A stretch of 64,000 nucleotides of DNA from an uncultured beta proteobacterium (GTDB taxonomy: Bacteria; Pseudomonadota; Gammaproteobacteria; Burkholderiales; Burkholderiaceae_B): NCBI GenBank assembly GCA_903821335.1, contig CAIJKV010000339.1, forward strand, positions 33,937 to 97,936. Reading direction: 5' to 3'. Position numbers and translations under genes: made by a program. Positions 1 to 8,672 of this stretch are shown piece after piece. Within the stretch, counting starts at the first letter, position 1; each line of letters starts with the position of its first letter. The notes under the pieces were generated by a model. It was not told the DNA's origin and searched no databases. It was given only the letters and a program-made list of their open reading frames with translations.

Positions 1-92
1 CGCAAGTCCTTGGGAGGCGTGCCGGCCTGGGCCAGCAGCGCACGCAATTTTTCGAAAGGATAGGGCTGCAAAGTGTCAAGTCTGGGATTCAT
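1..92 (-). CDS. dapC: N-succinyldiaminopimelate aminotransferase, N-terminal fragment
   Basis: This is the first 30 codons of a minus-strand gene that leaves the window; the reverse complement from base 92 reads MNPRLDTLQPYPFEKLRALL and onward. That opening (xLDxLxPYPFEKLxxLL) is typical of betaproteobacterial DapC, a PLP enzyme of the class I/II aminotransferase fold that makes succinyl-L,L-diaminopimelate in lysine and peptidoglycan synthesis. The ORF track omits it because it is truncated. It is divergent from the tRNA-Leu/tig side. The identification rests only on the N-terminus, so the catalytic part cannot be checked here. Confidence 0.75.
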   Translation of the reverse strand, partial: MNPRLDTLQPYPFEKLRALLAQAGTPPKDL

Positions 93-167
93 CCGGGTAT
101 TTTAACCAGTTGGTTGCGCCAGGGTGCGGAAAACCCCTCGGAGGGTGCGCTACAATGCTCGGTTACT

Positions 168-254
168 GCGAAGGTGGCGAAATTGGTAGACGCACCAGGT
201 TTAGGTCCTGACGCCGTAACAGGTGTGCGGGTTCGAGTCCCGCCCTTCGCACCA
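168..254 (+). tRNA. tRNA-Leu (anticodon UAG)
   Basis: An 87-nt cloverleaf with encoded CCA end. The acceptor arms GCGAAGG and CCTTCGC pair, the D arm is GGTGGCGAAATTGGTAGA, the anticodon loop TTTAGGT sits between CCAGG and CCTGA (anticodon TAG), there is a long variable arm as in class II tRNAs, and the T arm contains GGGTTCGAGTCCC. It reads CUN leucine codons. A TACAAT hexamer at 151-156 is a plausible -10 element, but no good -35 stands in front of it. The ORF-track frame starting at 223 begins inside this tRNA and is not the real start of tig. Confidence 0.97.
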
Positions 255-321
255 TTTTGTTCCCTTAATTCGGCGTGGGCTGTCTGGCGCGCCCTCCGTC
301 ATCCTGTTTGGTAGGTTTTTC

Positions 322-1632
322 ATGCAACCTGTGGTTGAAACCCTCTCCGGCCTTGAGCGCCGTGTTGAATTGTCTGTTTCCATGGCCGATGTCGAACGTG
401 CCGTTCAGGCCGAGCTCAAGCGCGTCGCGCGCACGGCAAAAGTCGCGGGCTTTCGCCCCGGCAAGGTCCCGATGGCCATGCTTGAACGCTCGCACGGCGC
501 GGGTATCCGTTACGACGCGATCAATGGCCAGGTCGGCCAGGCGTTTGAAAACGCCATCCAGGCCGCTGGCGTGCGTGTGGCCGGCGCACCCAAGCTCGAA
601 CCCAAAACCGAAGGAACCCCCGAGAACACGCTGGCGTTCTTCGCCACGTTCGAGGTCTATCCCACCGTTGACGTCCCTGACCTGACGACCCTCAAGATCA
701 AGCGTGCCGTGACAGCCGTCGGCGACGACGAGGTCCAGCGCACGGTCGACATCCTGCGCAAGCAACGTGCCGAATACACCGCCCGTGACGAACGTGCAGC
801 CGTGAATGAAGATCGGGTCACACTCGATTTCGCCGGCACGATCGATGGCGTGCCTTTCGAGGGTGGCAAGGCAGACGCCTTCCCCTTCGTGCTGGGCCAG
901 GGTCGTATGTTGCCCGAATTCGAAGCCGCCGTGGTTGGCATGAAAGTTGGCGACACCAAGGTGTTTCCAGTTCAATTTCCAGCTGATTACGGTGGCAAGG
1001 ACGTCGCAGGCAAGACCGCTGAATTCACGATTTCCCTCAAGGAAGTTGCTGAACCCGTTCTGCCCGCGCTTGACGCTGAATTTGCCAAGTCACTTGGCCA
1101 GGCCGAAGGTGATATTGAAAAACTGCTGGCCGACATTCGTGGCAACATCGAGCGCGAGATCAAGCAGCGCACAATGAGCCGCACCAAAGCGAGCGTGATG
1201 GACGCGCTGGTCGAAGCCGCCAAGTTTGATATTCCCAAGTCCCTGATCGAGAGCGAAAGCCAGGATCGTGTCGTCGCTGCCCGCGAAGAGCTCAAGCAGC
1301 GCGGCGTGCCAAATGCCGACACGATGCCGATTCCCGCCGACGCGTTCACCGCAGAAGCTGAGCGCCGTGTGCGTCTGGGTCTGCTGGTTGCCGAACTGGT
1401 CCAGCATGCACAATTGCAAGCCAAGCCCGAGCAGGTTCGCGCACGCATCGAAGAGTTCGCCGCCAATTACGAACAGCCCGCCCAGGTCATGAGCTATTAT
1501 CTTTCTGACCGTGCGCGGCGCGCTGAAGTCGAAGGCATCGTGCTCGAAGACAACCTCGTGCAGCACGTTCTGGCAACTGCTCAGGTTGAAGACGAGCAAG
1601 TGCCGTTTGACCAGATCATGGGGACTGCGTAA
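322..1632 (+). CDS. tig: trigger factor, ribosome-bound chaperone and prolyl isomerase
   Basis: A 436-residue protein of normal family length. It binds next to the ribosomal exit tunnel and shields nascent chains. The N-terminal ribosome-docking signature GFRPGKVP is at residues 43-50. The FKBP-type PPIase domain follows (DFAGTIDGVPFEGG through FPADYGG, about residues 160-245), then the helical C-terminal chaperone arms. The ORF track starts at 223 inside tRNA-Leu; ATG 322 (MQPVVETLSGLERR) matches known trigger factor starts and is preceded by only a weak purine stretch. The stop abuts the clpP start, so tig, clpP and probably clpX are co-transcribed. Confidence 0.97.
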   Translation: MQPVVETLSGLERRVELSVSMADVERAVQAELKRVARTAKVAGFRPGKVPMAMLERSHGAGIRYDAINGQVGQAFENAIQAAGVRVAGAPKLEPKTEGTPENTLAFFATFEVYPTVDVPDLTTLKIKRAVTAVGDDEVQRTVDILRKQRAEYTARDERAAVNEDRVTLDFAGTIDGVPFEGGKADAFPFVLGQGRMLPEFEAAVVGMKVGDTKVFPVQFPADYGGKDVAGKTAEFTISLKEVAEPVLPALDAEFAKSLGQAEGDIEKLLADIRGNIEREIKQRTMSRTKASVMDALVEAAKFDIPKSLIESESQDRVVAAREELKQRGVPNADTMPIPADAFTAEAERRVRLGLLVAELVQHAQLQAKPEQVRARIEEFAANYEQPAQVMSYYLSDRARRAEVEGIVLEDNLVQHVLATAQVEDEQVPFDQIMGTA

Positions 1633-2289
1633 ATGCAACGCTTTACCGATTTTTATGCATCCATGCACGGTGGTTCGTCACTGACACCTACCGGGCTTGG
1701 ATACATTCCGATGGTGGTTGAGCAGTCGGGTCGTGGAGAACGTTCCTACGATATTTATTCCCGCCTGCTTAAAGAGCGCGTGATCTTCCTGGTGGGTCCG
1801 GTCAACGACCAGTCCGCCAACCTGATCGTCGCACAGTTGCTGTTTCTCGAATCAGAGAACCCCGACAAGGACGTCGCACTCTATATCAACTCGCCCGGTG
1901 GATCGGTTTACGCAGGCATGGCAATCTACGACACCATGCACTTCATCAAGCCCGAGGTGTCCACGCTGTGCACGGGTCTTGCCGCCAGCATGGGTGCTTT
2001 CCTGTTGGCTGCCGGGAACAAGGGCAAGCGGTTTTCCCTGCCCAATTCGCGCATCATGATTCATCAGCCCTCGGGTGGCGCACAGGGTCAGGCAACCGAT
2101 ATCCAGATTCAGGCTCGCGAGATCCTGGACCTGCGTGAACGTCTGAACACCATGCTGGCCCAGAACACCGGGCAGACGGTCGAGCGTATCGCCGTGGACA
2201 CCGAGCGCGATAACTTCATGTCGGCTGCAGATGCAGTATCGTATGGCTTGATCGACAAGGTTCTGACCTCTCGCGCCGATCCGGCGTAA
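1633..2289 (+). CDS. clpP: ATP-dependent Clp protease proteolytic subunit
   Basis: A 218-residue serine peptidase that forms the tetradecameric barrel of ClpXP/ClpAP. The catalytic triad is visible: Ser119 in GLAASMGAF, His144 in MIHQPSG, and Asp193 in ERDNF. The start codon directly follows the tig stop (TAAATG), suggesting translational coupling. An internal ATG at codon 11 is the other start option; the true N-terminus is normally processed anyway. It lies between tig and its partner unfoldase clpX, the usual order. Confidence 0.97.
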   Translation: MQRFTDFYASMHGGSSLTPTGLGYIPMVVEQSGRGERSYDIYSRLLKERVIFLVGPVNDQSANLIVAQLLFLESENPDKDVALYINSPGGSVYAGMAIYDTMHFIKPEVSTLCTGLAASMGAFLLAAGNKGKRFSLPNSRIMIHQPSGGAQGQATDIQIQAREILDLRERLNTMLAQNTGQTVERIAVDTERDNFMSAADAVSYGLIDKVLTSRADPA

Positions 2290-2353
2290 GGGCAGGTTGT
2301 TACAGCGGTGGGCGTGCATTTTGCCTCACGCTGGTTATTTCTAATGGATCGTT

Positions 2354-3646
2354 ATGTCAGACAAGAAAGCGTCAGCTGGCAACAAAGTGCTGCATTGTTC
2401 GTTTTGTAACAAGACCCAGCATGAAGTGCGCAAACTGATTGCAGGGCCTTCTGTGTTCGTGTGCGATGAATGCATTGATCTGTGCAACGACATTATTCGT
2501 GAAGAGGCCGAGACGAACGCCCGTGCGTCCATTCGCACCGATCTGCCCACACCCGCGGAAATCAAGTCTTTTCTTGATCAGTATGTCATTGGGCAAAATG
2601 CACCCAAACGCGTGCTCGCTGTAGCGGTGTACAACCATTACAAACGTCTGCGTCATGGTGAAATCAAGGGCGACGGCGTCGAACTGTCCAAGAGCAACAT
2701 CCTGCTGATCGGTCCAACCGGCTCGGGCAAGACCTTGCTGGCTCAGACGCTGGCGCGTCAGCTTGATGTGCCTTTTGTCATGGCCGACGCCACCACACTG
2801 ACTGAAGCAGGTTATGTGGGTGAAGACGTTGAAAATATCATCCAGAAACTGTTGCAAAATTGCAATTACGATGTAGAAAAGGCGCAGCGCGCCATTGTCT
2901 ATATCGACGAAATCGACAAGATTTCGCGCAAGTCCGACAACCCGTCCATTACGCGTGATGTGTCCGGTGAAGGCGTGCAACAGGCGCTGCTCAAACTGAT
3001 CGAAGGCACCGTCGCCTCGGTTCCGCCACAGGGCGGACGCAAACACCCTAATCAGGATTTCGTTCAGGTCGACACGACCAACATTCTGTTTATTGTGGGG
3101 GGCGCGTTCGATGGACTTGAAAAAGTCATTCGTAACCGTACCGAGCGTTCGGGCATCGGTTTTGGCGCCTCTGTTGACTCCAAATCAGATCAGTCAACCG
3201 GCGATACCTTCCTCGAGGTCGAACCTGAAGATCTGGTCAAGTTTGGCTTGATTCCAGAACTTGTGGGTCGTTTGCCTGTTGTGGCGACCCTTCAGGAACT
3301 GGACGAAGCGACGTTGATCCAGATTCTGACAGAACCTAAAAATGCCGTGGTCAAGCAGTTTCAAAAATTGTTTTCCATGGAAGGCACCGAACTCGAGATT
3401 CGTCCTGCGGCCCTGAGCGCCATCGCACGCAAGGCGATCAAGCGGAAAACAGGTGCGCGTGGCTTGCGTTCGATCCTTGAGCAGGCACTGCTCGACACCA
3501 TGTATGAGTTACCCACTCAGGGCAACGTCAAGCGTGTGGTGCTCGACGAAGCCACCATCGAAGGCCATGGCAAACCGCTGCTGGTCTACAGTGACGACGT
3601 TGAGGCGGCCGCGCCCGCACGTCCGCTGCGCGACGCGGCGGCCTGA
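2354..3646 (+). CDS. clpX: Clp protease ATP-binding unfoldase ClpX
   Basis: A 430-residue AAA+ hexameric unfoldase that recognises tagged substrates and feeds them to ClpP. The N-terminal zinc finger has Cys15, Cys18, Cys37 and Cys40. Walker A GPTGSGKT is at 120-127, the pore loop GYVG at about 153-156, and Walker B with IDEID at about 184-188. The C-terminal small AAA domain is complete ([14 protein letters not shown]). It follows clpP by 64 bases. A factor-independent terminator at 3780-3806 probably ends the tig-clpPX message. Confidence 0.97.
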   Translation: MSDKKASAGNKVLHCSFCNKTQHEVRKLIAGPSVFVCDECIDLCNDIIREEAETNARASIRTDLPTPAEIKSFLDQYVIGQNAPKRVLAVAVYNHYKRLRHGEIKGDGVELSKSNILLIGPTGSGKTLLAQTLARQLDVPFVMADATTLTEAGYVGEDVENIIQKLLQNCNYDVEKAQRAIVYIDEIDKISRKSDNPSITRDVSGEGVQQALLKLIEGTVASVPPQGGRKHPNQDFVQVDTTNILFIVGGAFDGLEKVIRNRTERSGIGFGASVDSKSDQSTGDTFLEVEPEDLVKFGLIPELVGRLPVVATLQELDEATLIQILTEPKNAVVKQFQKLFSMEGTELEIRPAALSAIARKAIKRKTGARGLRSILEQALLDTMYELPTQGNVKRVVLDEATIEGHGKPLLVYSDDVEAAAPARPLRDAAA

Positions 3647-3779
3647 CTGACTGACTGACCGACCGTTCGAGGGCAGGGCCACCAAGGTCCTGCTCTGTCC
3701 GTGCTTGGCCTGAAGTGGTCGCTGGTGTTGTTTTTCAGACGCGGTTTCCAGCTTTCCGCACTGCGCTTTTCAAGTTCCC

Positions 3780-3806
3780 AGCCCCTTCGTAGGGGCTTTC
3801 TGTTTT
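3780..3806 (+). terminator. probable rho-independent terminator after clpX
   Basis: A perfect 6-bp stem AGCCCC/GGGGCT with loop TTCGTA is followed by TTCTGTTTT. It lies 134 bases after clpX and just before the candidate lon promoter. The stem is short and the T-tract interrupted, so strength is uncertain. A second imperfect hairpin (GGCAGGGCC/GGTCCTGCT) sits nearer clpX at about 3672-3694 but lacks a T-run. Confidence 0.6.
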
Positions 3807-3820
3807 GGGCTTAACAGGAA

Positions 3821-3848
3821 CTTGAATTTTCGGCTATTGTCCACATAA
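3821..3848 (+). promoter_or_regulatory. candidate heat-shock-type promoter of lon
   Basis: CTTGAAT, a 13-base gap, then CCACATAA resembles the sigma-32 pattern (CTTGAAA, 11-16 bases, CCCCATNT) with mismatches. The same bases also fit a housekeeping reading (TTGAAT, 17 bases, ATAACA). The site lies about 80 bases upstream of lon, which is sigma-32 dependent in well studied proteobacteria. Assignment between the two sigma factors cannot be made by eye. Confidence 0.4.
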
Positions 3849-3930
3849 CAGACATATTCGTATTGATACGGGCCTCGCGACGGCTGCTTTGCCCCGTTCA
3901 GATTTGCCGAGATTCTCTTAGGATAGCATC

Positions 3931-6378
3931 ATGTCTGGAAACCAGATTTTGCCCGCAGAACTACTAAGCCTGCCGCTGTTGCCCCTGCGCGACGTGGTGG
4001 TATTCCCCCATATGGTGATTCCGCTTTTTGTGGGGCGTCCGCGTTCCATCCGGGCCCTTGAAGCCGCAATGGAAGCTGGCAAGAGCATTATGCTTGCCGC
4101 CCAGAAGTCCGCTGGAAAAGACGATCCGACACCGGATGACGTTTACGAAATCGGCTGTATTGCAACCATCCTTCAGATGCTGAAACTCCCTGATGGGACT
4201 GTCAAGGTGTTGGTAGAGGGGGCGCAACGCGCGCGTGTCGCATCCATCCAGGACGCCGATACGCACTTCACCTCCGAAGTGATGCCGATTGAGCCCGACG
4301 CGTCCGTTGGTGCTGAGATCGAAGCCCTGCGTCGCGCGATCGTCAGTCAGTTTGAGCAGTACGTCAAACTCAACAAGAAAATTCCTCCGGAAATCCTGAC
4401 ATCGCTGGCTGGTATTGACGATGCCGGGCGCTTGGCTGACACGATCGCCGCGCACCTGCCGCTCAAGCTTGAGCAAAAGCAGAAAATGCTTGAAGTCTTC
4501 CCGACCTCTGGGCGTCTGGAGGCGCTGCTTTCGCAACTTGAGGCTGAAATCGACATTTTGCAAGTCGAAAAGCGGATTCGTGGTCGTGTCAAGAAACAGA
4601 TGGAAAAAAGTCAGCGTGACTACTATCTGAACGAACAGGTCAAGGCGATTCAAAAAGAACTCGGCGAAGGTGAAGAAGGCGCCGACATTGAAGAGCTCGA
4701 GAAAAAGATTATTGCCGCCCACCTGCCCAAGGATGCGCGCAAAAAGGTCGATGGCGAACTCAAGAAGCTCAAGCTGATGTCGCCCATGTCGGCCGAAGCG
4801 ACCGTCGTGCGCAACTACATCGACACCGTGATTGGTTTGCCGTGGCGCAAGAAGAGCAAGGTCAATAACTCGATCCCGAACGCCGAGTCGGTACTCGACA
4901 ATGACCATTATGGTCTGGACAAGGTCAAGGAACGCATTCTTGAGTACCTCGCGGTCCAGCAACGTGTTGACAAGGTCAAGTCGCCCATTTTGTGCCTGGT
5001 GGGCCCTCCCGGGGTCGGTAAGACCTCGCTTGGTCAGTCGATTGCCCGCGCAACCAACCGGAAATTCATCCGGATGGCGTTAGGTGGCGTGCGCGACGAA
5101 GCTGAGATCCGTGGTCATCGCCGCACCTACATTGGCTCGATGCCCGGCAAGATTTTGCAGAGTATGACCAAGATTGGTGTGCGTAACCCGTTATTCCTGC
5201 TCGACGAGATCGACAAGCTGGGCATGGACTTCCGTGGCGATCCAGCCTCGGCCCTGCTTGAGGTGCTTGACCCTGAACAGAACCACACCTTCCAGGATCA
5301 TTACGTCGAGGTCGATTTTGATCTGTCCGACGTCATGTTCGTCGCAACCAGCAATACCTTGAATATTCCGGCTGCGTTGCTTGACCGGATGGAAGTCATT
5401 CGCCTTTCTGGTTACACCGAAGAAGAAAAGATTCACATTGCCGAACGTCACTTGCTCGCTAAAGTGATGAAAAACAATGGTCTGAAGCCCGAAGAGCTCA
5501 CGATCGACCAGTCGGCGTTGCAGGACATCGTGCGTTACTACACACGCGAGGCCGGCGTGCGTTCGCTTGAGCGTGATATTGGCAAAATCTGCCGCAAGGT
5601 CGTCAAGAAGTTGCTGGCGGACGCCGAGGCCCGCAAAGCCGGCCAGTCGACTGAACCGCTGGTTCAGGTGTCAGTCAAGAGTGCAAACCTGAGTGACTAT
5701 CTTGGTGTGCGGCGCTTTAGTTTTGGTATGGCCGAGAAAGACAACCAGATCGGTCAGGTCAACGGCTTGGCCTGGACGGAAGTGGGCGGCGATCTGTTGA
5801 CGATTGAAGTGGCGGACATGCCAGGCAAAGGCCTGATCCAGCGCACAGGTTCGCTGGGCGACGTCATGAAAGAGTCGGTTGAAGCCGCGCGCAGTGTGGT
5901 GCGTGCCCGGGCGCGTCGCCTGGGTATTGCAGACTCAGTCTTTGAAAAACGTGATATTCACGTGCACTTTCCGGAAGGGGCAACCCCAAAGGACGGTCCT
6001 TCTGCCGGTGCTGCCATTACGACGGCGCTCGTGTCTGCCTTGACACGCATTCCGGTGCGTGCCGATGTGGCCATGACGGGTGAAATTACCCTGCGCGGTG
6101 AGGTGTTGGCCATTGGTGGACTGAAGGAAAAACTGCTTGCGGCGCACCGCGGTGGGATTAAAACCGTGTTGATTCCAGAAGAAAACGTCAAGGACTTGGC
6201 TGAGATCCCTGACGCGGTCAAAAATCAGCTTGAGATCGTACCCGTGCGCTGGATTGATAAAGTGCTGGAAACTGCGCTGGAACGTGTGCCACAACCCTTG
6301 CCGGAGGAAACTCCTGCAGAGGCGGTGGTGGCTGCCCCCGTTGCCCCGGCAGCAACCGACCCGGTGCTTAAACACTAA
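3931..6378 (+). CDS. lon: ATP-dependent Lon protease
   Basis: An 815-residue LonA. The order is an N-terminal substrate-recognition (LAN) domain from about residue 10, coiled-coil linker, AAA+ module and C-terminal protease. Walker A GPPGVGKT is at 358-365. The Ser-Lys catalytic dyad is Ser691 (DGPSAG) and Lys734 (GGLKEKL), with the same 43-residue spacing as in the E. coli enzyme. It degrades damaged and regulatory proteins. The C-terminal tail after the protease domain is Ala/Pro/Val-rich ([13 protein letters not shown]) and probably disordered. It has its own candidate promoter and a strong terminator. Confidence 0.97.
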   Translation: MSGNQILPAELLSLPLLPLRDVVVFPHMVIPLFVGRPRSIRALEAAMEAGKSIMLAAQKSAGKDDPTPDDVYEIGCIATILQMLKLPDGTVKVLVEGAQRARVASIQDADTHFTSEVMPIEPDASVGAEIEALRRAIVSQFEQYVKLNKKIPPEILTSLAGIDDAGRLADTIAAHLPLKLEQKQKMLEVFPTSGRLEALLSQLEAEIDILQVEKRIRGRVKKQMEKSQRDYYLNEQVKAIQKELGEGEEGADIEELEKKIIAAHLPKDARKKVDGELKKLKLMSPMSAEATVVRNYIDTVIGLPWRKKSKVNNSIPNAESVLDNDHYGLDKVKERILEYLAVQQRVDKVKSPILCLVGPPGVGKTSLGQSIARATNRKFIRMALGGVRDEAEIRGHRRTYIGSMPGKILQSMTKIGVRNPLFLLDEIDKLGMDFRGDPASALLEVLDPEQNHTFQDHYVEVDFDLSDVMFVATSNTLNIPAALLDRMEVIRLSGYTEEEKIHIAERHLLAKVMKNNGLKPEELTIDQSALQDIVRYYTREAGVRSLERDIGKICRKVVKKLLADAEARKAGQSTEPLVQVSVKSANLSDYLGVRRFSFGMAEKDNQIGQVNGLAWTEVGGDLLTIEVADMPGKGLIQRTGSLGDVMKESVEAARSVVRARARRLGIADSVFEKRDIHVHFPEGATPKDGPSAGAAITTALVSALTRIPVRADVAMTGEITLRGEVLAIGGLKEKLLAAHRGGIKTVLIPEENVKDLAEIPDAVKNQLEIVPVRWIDKVLETALERVPQPLPEETPAEAVVAAPVAPAATDPVLKH

Positions 6379-6407
6379 TCGATTGCGATCAACGTAGTAA
6401 GAGAAGG

Positions 6408-6445
6408 GCGTCAGTGTCAATGAACTTGAGCTGACGCTTTTTTTT
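6408..6445 (+). terminator. rho-independent terminator after lon
   Basis: GCGTCAG (6408-6414) pairs perfectly with CTGACGC (6431-6437) across a 16-base loop and is followed by eight T residues. It starts 30 bases after the lon stop and separates lon from hslR, so hslR needs read-through or its own start. Confidence 0.85.
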
Positions 6446-6481
6446 GTGGTCAGGCGCCTGTCGCCCTTCATCGAGATTTGC

Positions 6482-6874
6482 ATGCATACAGCCGTTGAAT
6501 CGGTACGTCTGGACAAGTGGCTGTGGGCGGCGCGATTTTTTAAATCCCGGTCGTTGGCGACCACTGCGGTTGAGGCCGGTCGTGTGCTGTTGAATGGGGA
6601 ACGCGCCAAGCCGGCGCGTGCGCTCAAGCTTGCTGATCGCCTGGTGATTACGCGTGAGCAGGAACACATGGAATTGCTGGTTCGTGCATTGACCGAAACC
6701 AGACGCTCGGCACCGTTGGCACGCCTGCTATTTGAGGAAACTGCGCAAAGTATGCTTGCGCGGCAGACGGCGACAGAACAACGCCGACTGTATACCGAAC
6801 CGTCGAAAAATATTGAAGGCCGTCCGACCAAAAGAGACCGTCGGGCGCTGCAGCGATTGCGCGCTGAAGAATAA
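6482..6874 (+). CDS. hslR: ribosome-associated heat shock protein Hsp15 (S4-domain RNA-binding protein)
   Basis: A 130-residue protein. The S4 RNA-binding fold fills the N-terminal half: VRLDKWLWAARFFKSRSLA, then VEAGRVLLNGERAKPAR. Hsp15 binds free 50S subunits carrying a stalled nascent chain and helps recycle them. The C-terminus is basic (RPTKRDRRALQRLR). The ORF track begins at GTG 6446 inside the terminator; ATG 6482 is preferred because homology to the S4 domain begins soon after. It converges on lexA. Confidence 0.9.
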   Translation: MHTAVESVRLDKWLWAARFFKSRSLATTAVEAGRVLLNGERAKPARALKLADRLVITREQEHMELLVRALTETRRSAPLARLLFEETAQSMLARQTATEQRRLYTEPSKNIEGRPTKRDRRALQRLRAEE

Positions 6875-6950
6875 ACACCGCGACAAGAGACTGAGGACTG
6901 CGACGCGTTTGAAATAGGCGGTGTAGAGGAGAGGCTTGTTCAGCCCCGTC

Positions 6951-7637
6951 CTAGTGCAGCGGTGAAGTGCGAATCAGGCCTAAGGCAATACCTTCGAGCG
7001 AGAAGTCCTGGCCGGGCCGAATGACAATGGGTTCAAAATCTGGATTTTCAGGGTGCAGTTCGATCACCGAGCCGTGTTTGCTCAGGCGCTTAACGGTGAC
7101 CTCGCTGTCAATGCGGGCCACCACGATCTGACCGTTGCGCGCATCCGTTGTCTTCTTGATGGCGAGCAGATCGCCATCAAGGATGCCGGCGTCGCGCATA
7201 CTCAGGCCCTTGACCTTGAGCAGGTAATCAGGACGTTGCGTGAACATGTTGGGGTCCACGCTGAGCTCTTTTTCAATGTTTTCAGCGGCAAGTATCGGGT
7301 AGCCGGCTGCCACGCGCCCGATCAGCGGCAGCAGGATGTGGCCGATTCCTGATGCGGTGCGCACCCCGTAACGTTCAGGTCCGGACTCAGTACTGTCGAG
7401 CGTGTCGTCAATCCCGCGTGCGGCGTCGGTCAGGCGAATACCGCGTGATGCGCCAGCTGTCAGCTCAATCACACCCTTGCGCGCCAGTGCCCGCAGATGG
7501 TCTTCTGCGGCATTGGCTGAGCGAAACCCAAGGGACTGTGCAATTTCAGCGCGCGTGGGGGGAAACCCCGTGCTGGAGATGGCATGACGGATCAAATCCA
7601 GGATTTGCTGTTGCCGGTCAGTGAGTTTGATGGTCAT
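6951..7637 (-). CDS. lexA: SOS regulator LexA, self-cleaving repressor
   Basis: A 228-residue repressor. The N-terminal winged helix-turn-helix spans about residues 1-70 ([30 protein letters not shown]). The cleavage bond is Ala111-Gly112 in RVAAGYP. The catalytic dyad is Ser146 (KGLSMRD) and Lys183 (VTVKRL). RecA filaments on single-stranded DNA trigger self-cleavage and derepress DNA-repair genes. A palindromic SOS box lies just upstream of its start, indicating autoregulation. It is slightly longer than the 202-residue E. coli LexA because of a linker insertion around residues 72-98, common in this order. Confidence 0.97.
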   Translation of the reverse strand: MTIKLTDRQQQILDLIRHAISSTGFPPTRAEIAQSLGFRSANAAEDHLRALARKGVIELTAGASRGIRLTDAARGIDDTLDSTESGPERYGVRTASGIGHILLPLIGRVAAGYPILAAENIEKELSVDPNMFTQRPDYLLKVKGLSMRDAGILDGDLLAIKKTTDARNGQIVVARIDSEVTVKRLSKHGSVIELHPENPDFEPIVIRPGQDFSLEGIALGLIRTSPLH

Positions 7638-7652
7638 GGTCTGGGCATTAAC

Positions 7653-7668
7653 CTGTATTTATATACAG
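7653..7668 (-). promoter_or_regulatory. LexA operator (SOS box) of lexA
   Basis: CTGTATTTATATACAG fits the CTGT-N8-ACAG consensus exactly and is nearly fully palindromic. It ends 15 bases before the lexA start codon on the minus strand, within the promoter-to-leader space. Only one box is seen, whereas E. coli lexA has two. Confidence 0.92.
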
Positions 7669-7705
7669 TGCAAATTGTGCGCCAATGTTTGAGAAAATGC
7701 AAACC

Positions 7706-8662
7706 CTAGGCGCCAGGCAGGCTATTGATCAACTCCACCATCTGTTTTCGCATGTTCTGGTCAGGCAGGCGCCCGATGCCACCCGCGATGTTGTCGACCA
7801 TGTTTGCTGGTTTGCTGGTAGCGGGTGTGATGCAGGTGATGTCAGGATGGCTGGCAACATACTTCAGGAAAAACTGCGCCCAGGTGGTCGCGTCGAACGC
7901 ACTGGCCCAGTCTGGCACCTTGCGCCCGGCGACGCGGCTCCATAGGCGGGATCGACCAAAGGGCGCGTAGGCCAGCACGGCAATACCATGCTCGCGTGCG
8001 AGCGGCAGGATGGCTTCCTCTGCGTATCGATCGTCGATGGCGTAGTTTGTGCCGATGAAGTCCGGCTTTTCGGTCCGCATGCTCTGGATCAGTTCTGCAT
8101 ATTGACTGTCAAAGGTCGTGGTGACGCCAATGTAGCGGATTCGGCCTGCCTGTTTATACTCGCGCAGGATGGGGAGCTGTGTCGCGATGTCGCCCATGTT
8201 GTGTACCTGGATGAGGTCGATGACGGGCTGCCCGATGCGCTGGAATGAGGTCTCGAGCTGCTTGCGTGCGGCAGCGGCGTCGGCTGGCCCGCCGCGTGCG
8301 ACATTGAGTTTGGTGGCCCAGAACAGCTTGTTCGCGATCTTCAGTTCCTGGGCAATTTTTCCTGCGACGTCTTCAGAGGCCCCGTAGCTCGGGGCCGTAT
8401 CAAACACGGAACCACCCAGCTCAACCATGGTGCGCATGACCGCCTTGAGCGCATCAATGTCCTCGGTGCGAGCAACCTGCGAAAAAGTGGCGGAACTCCC
8501 CAGGCCAATGATCGGCAGTTTCTCGCCGGTCGAAGGAATGGCGCGGGTGATCAGCCCCCCGCCCGACAGGGCTTGGGCGGCCCAGGTTAGTTTCGACCCC
8601 AGCGGCAGGACACTGGCTGCAGTCCAGGTCGTTTTTTTTAGCCAGTTGCGACGGTTCATCAT
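7706..8662 (-). CDS. aldo/keto reductase family protein with twin-arginine signal
   Basis: A 318-residue NAD(P)H-dependent oxidoreductase-like protein of the AKR barrel family. The N-terminus MMNRRNWLKKTTWTAASVLPL looks like a Tat signal (RRxxLK followed by a hydrophobic stretch), predicting export of a folded, cofactor-loaded enzyme. AKR features include GLGSSATF, FDTAPSYGASED (the catalytic Asp and Tyr) and FWATKLN (the Lys); a later segment (IDLIQVHNMGD) supplies the histidine. The ORF-track start at 8836 lies in the upstream gene; ATG 8662 has AGGAGA seven bases ahead. It is 10 bases behind the transporter gene and probably shares its message. The substrate is unknown. Confidence 0.85.
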   Translation of the reverse strand: MMNRRNWLKKTTWTAASVLPLGSKLTWAAQALSGGGLITRAIPSTGEKLPIIGLGSSATFSQVARTEDIDALKAVMRTMVELGGSVFDTAPSYGASEDVAGKIAQELKIANKLFWATKLNVARGGPADAAAARKQLETSFQRIGQPVIDLIQVHNMGDIATQLPILREYKQAGRIRYIGVTTTFDSQYAELIQSMRTEKPDFIGTNYAIDDRYAEEAILPLAREHGIAVLAYAPFGRSRLWSRVAGRKVPDWASAFDATTWAQFFLKYVASHPDITCITPATSKPANMVDNIAGGIGRLPDQNMRKQMVELINSLPGA

Positions 8663-8672
8663 CAAGATTCTC

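Noticed and set aside
151-156. TACAAT hexamers (also near 34202, 38342, 42076, 54609) as firm promoters
   Set aside because: They are good -10 matches but lack convincing -35 partners at 16-18 bases, so they are mentioned but not listed as promoters.
223-321. ORF-track N-terminal extension of trigger factor
   Set aside because: The 33 extra codons lie in tRNA-Leu and its trailer; ATG 322 matches family starts.
5935-6831. 298-aa minus-strand ORF spanning the lon end, terminator and hslR
   Set aside because: Runs antisense through two well supported genes and a terminator; composition is that of a shadow frame.
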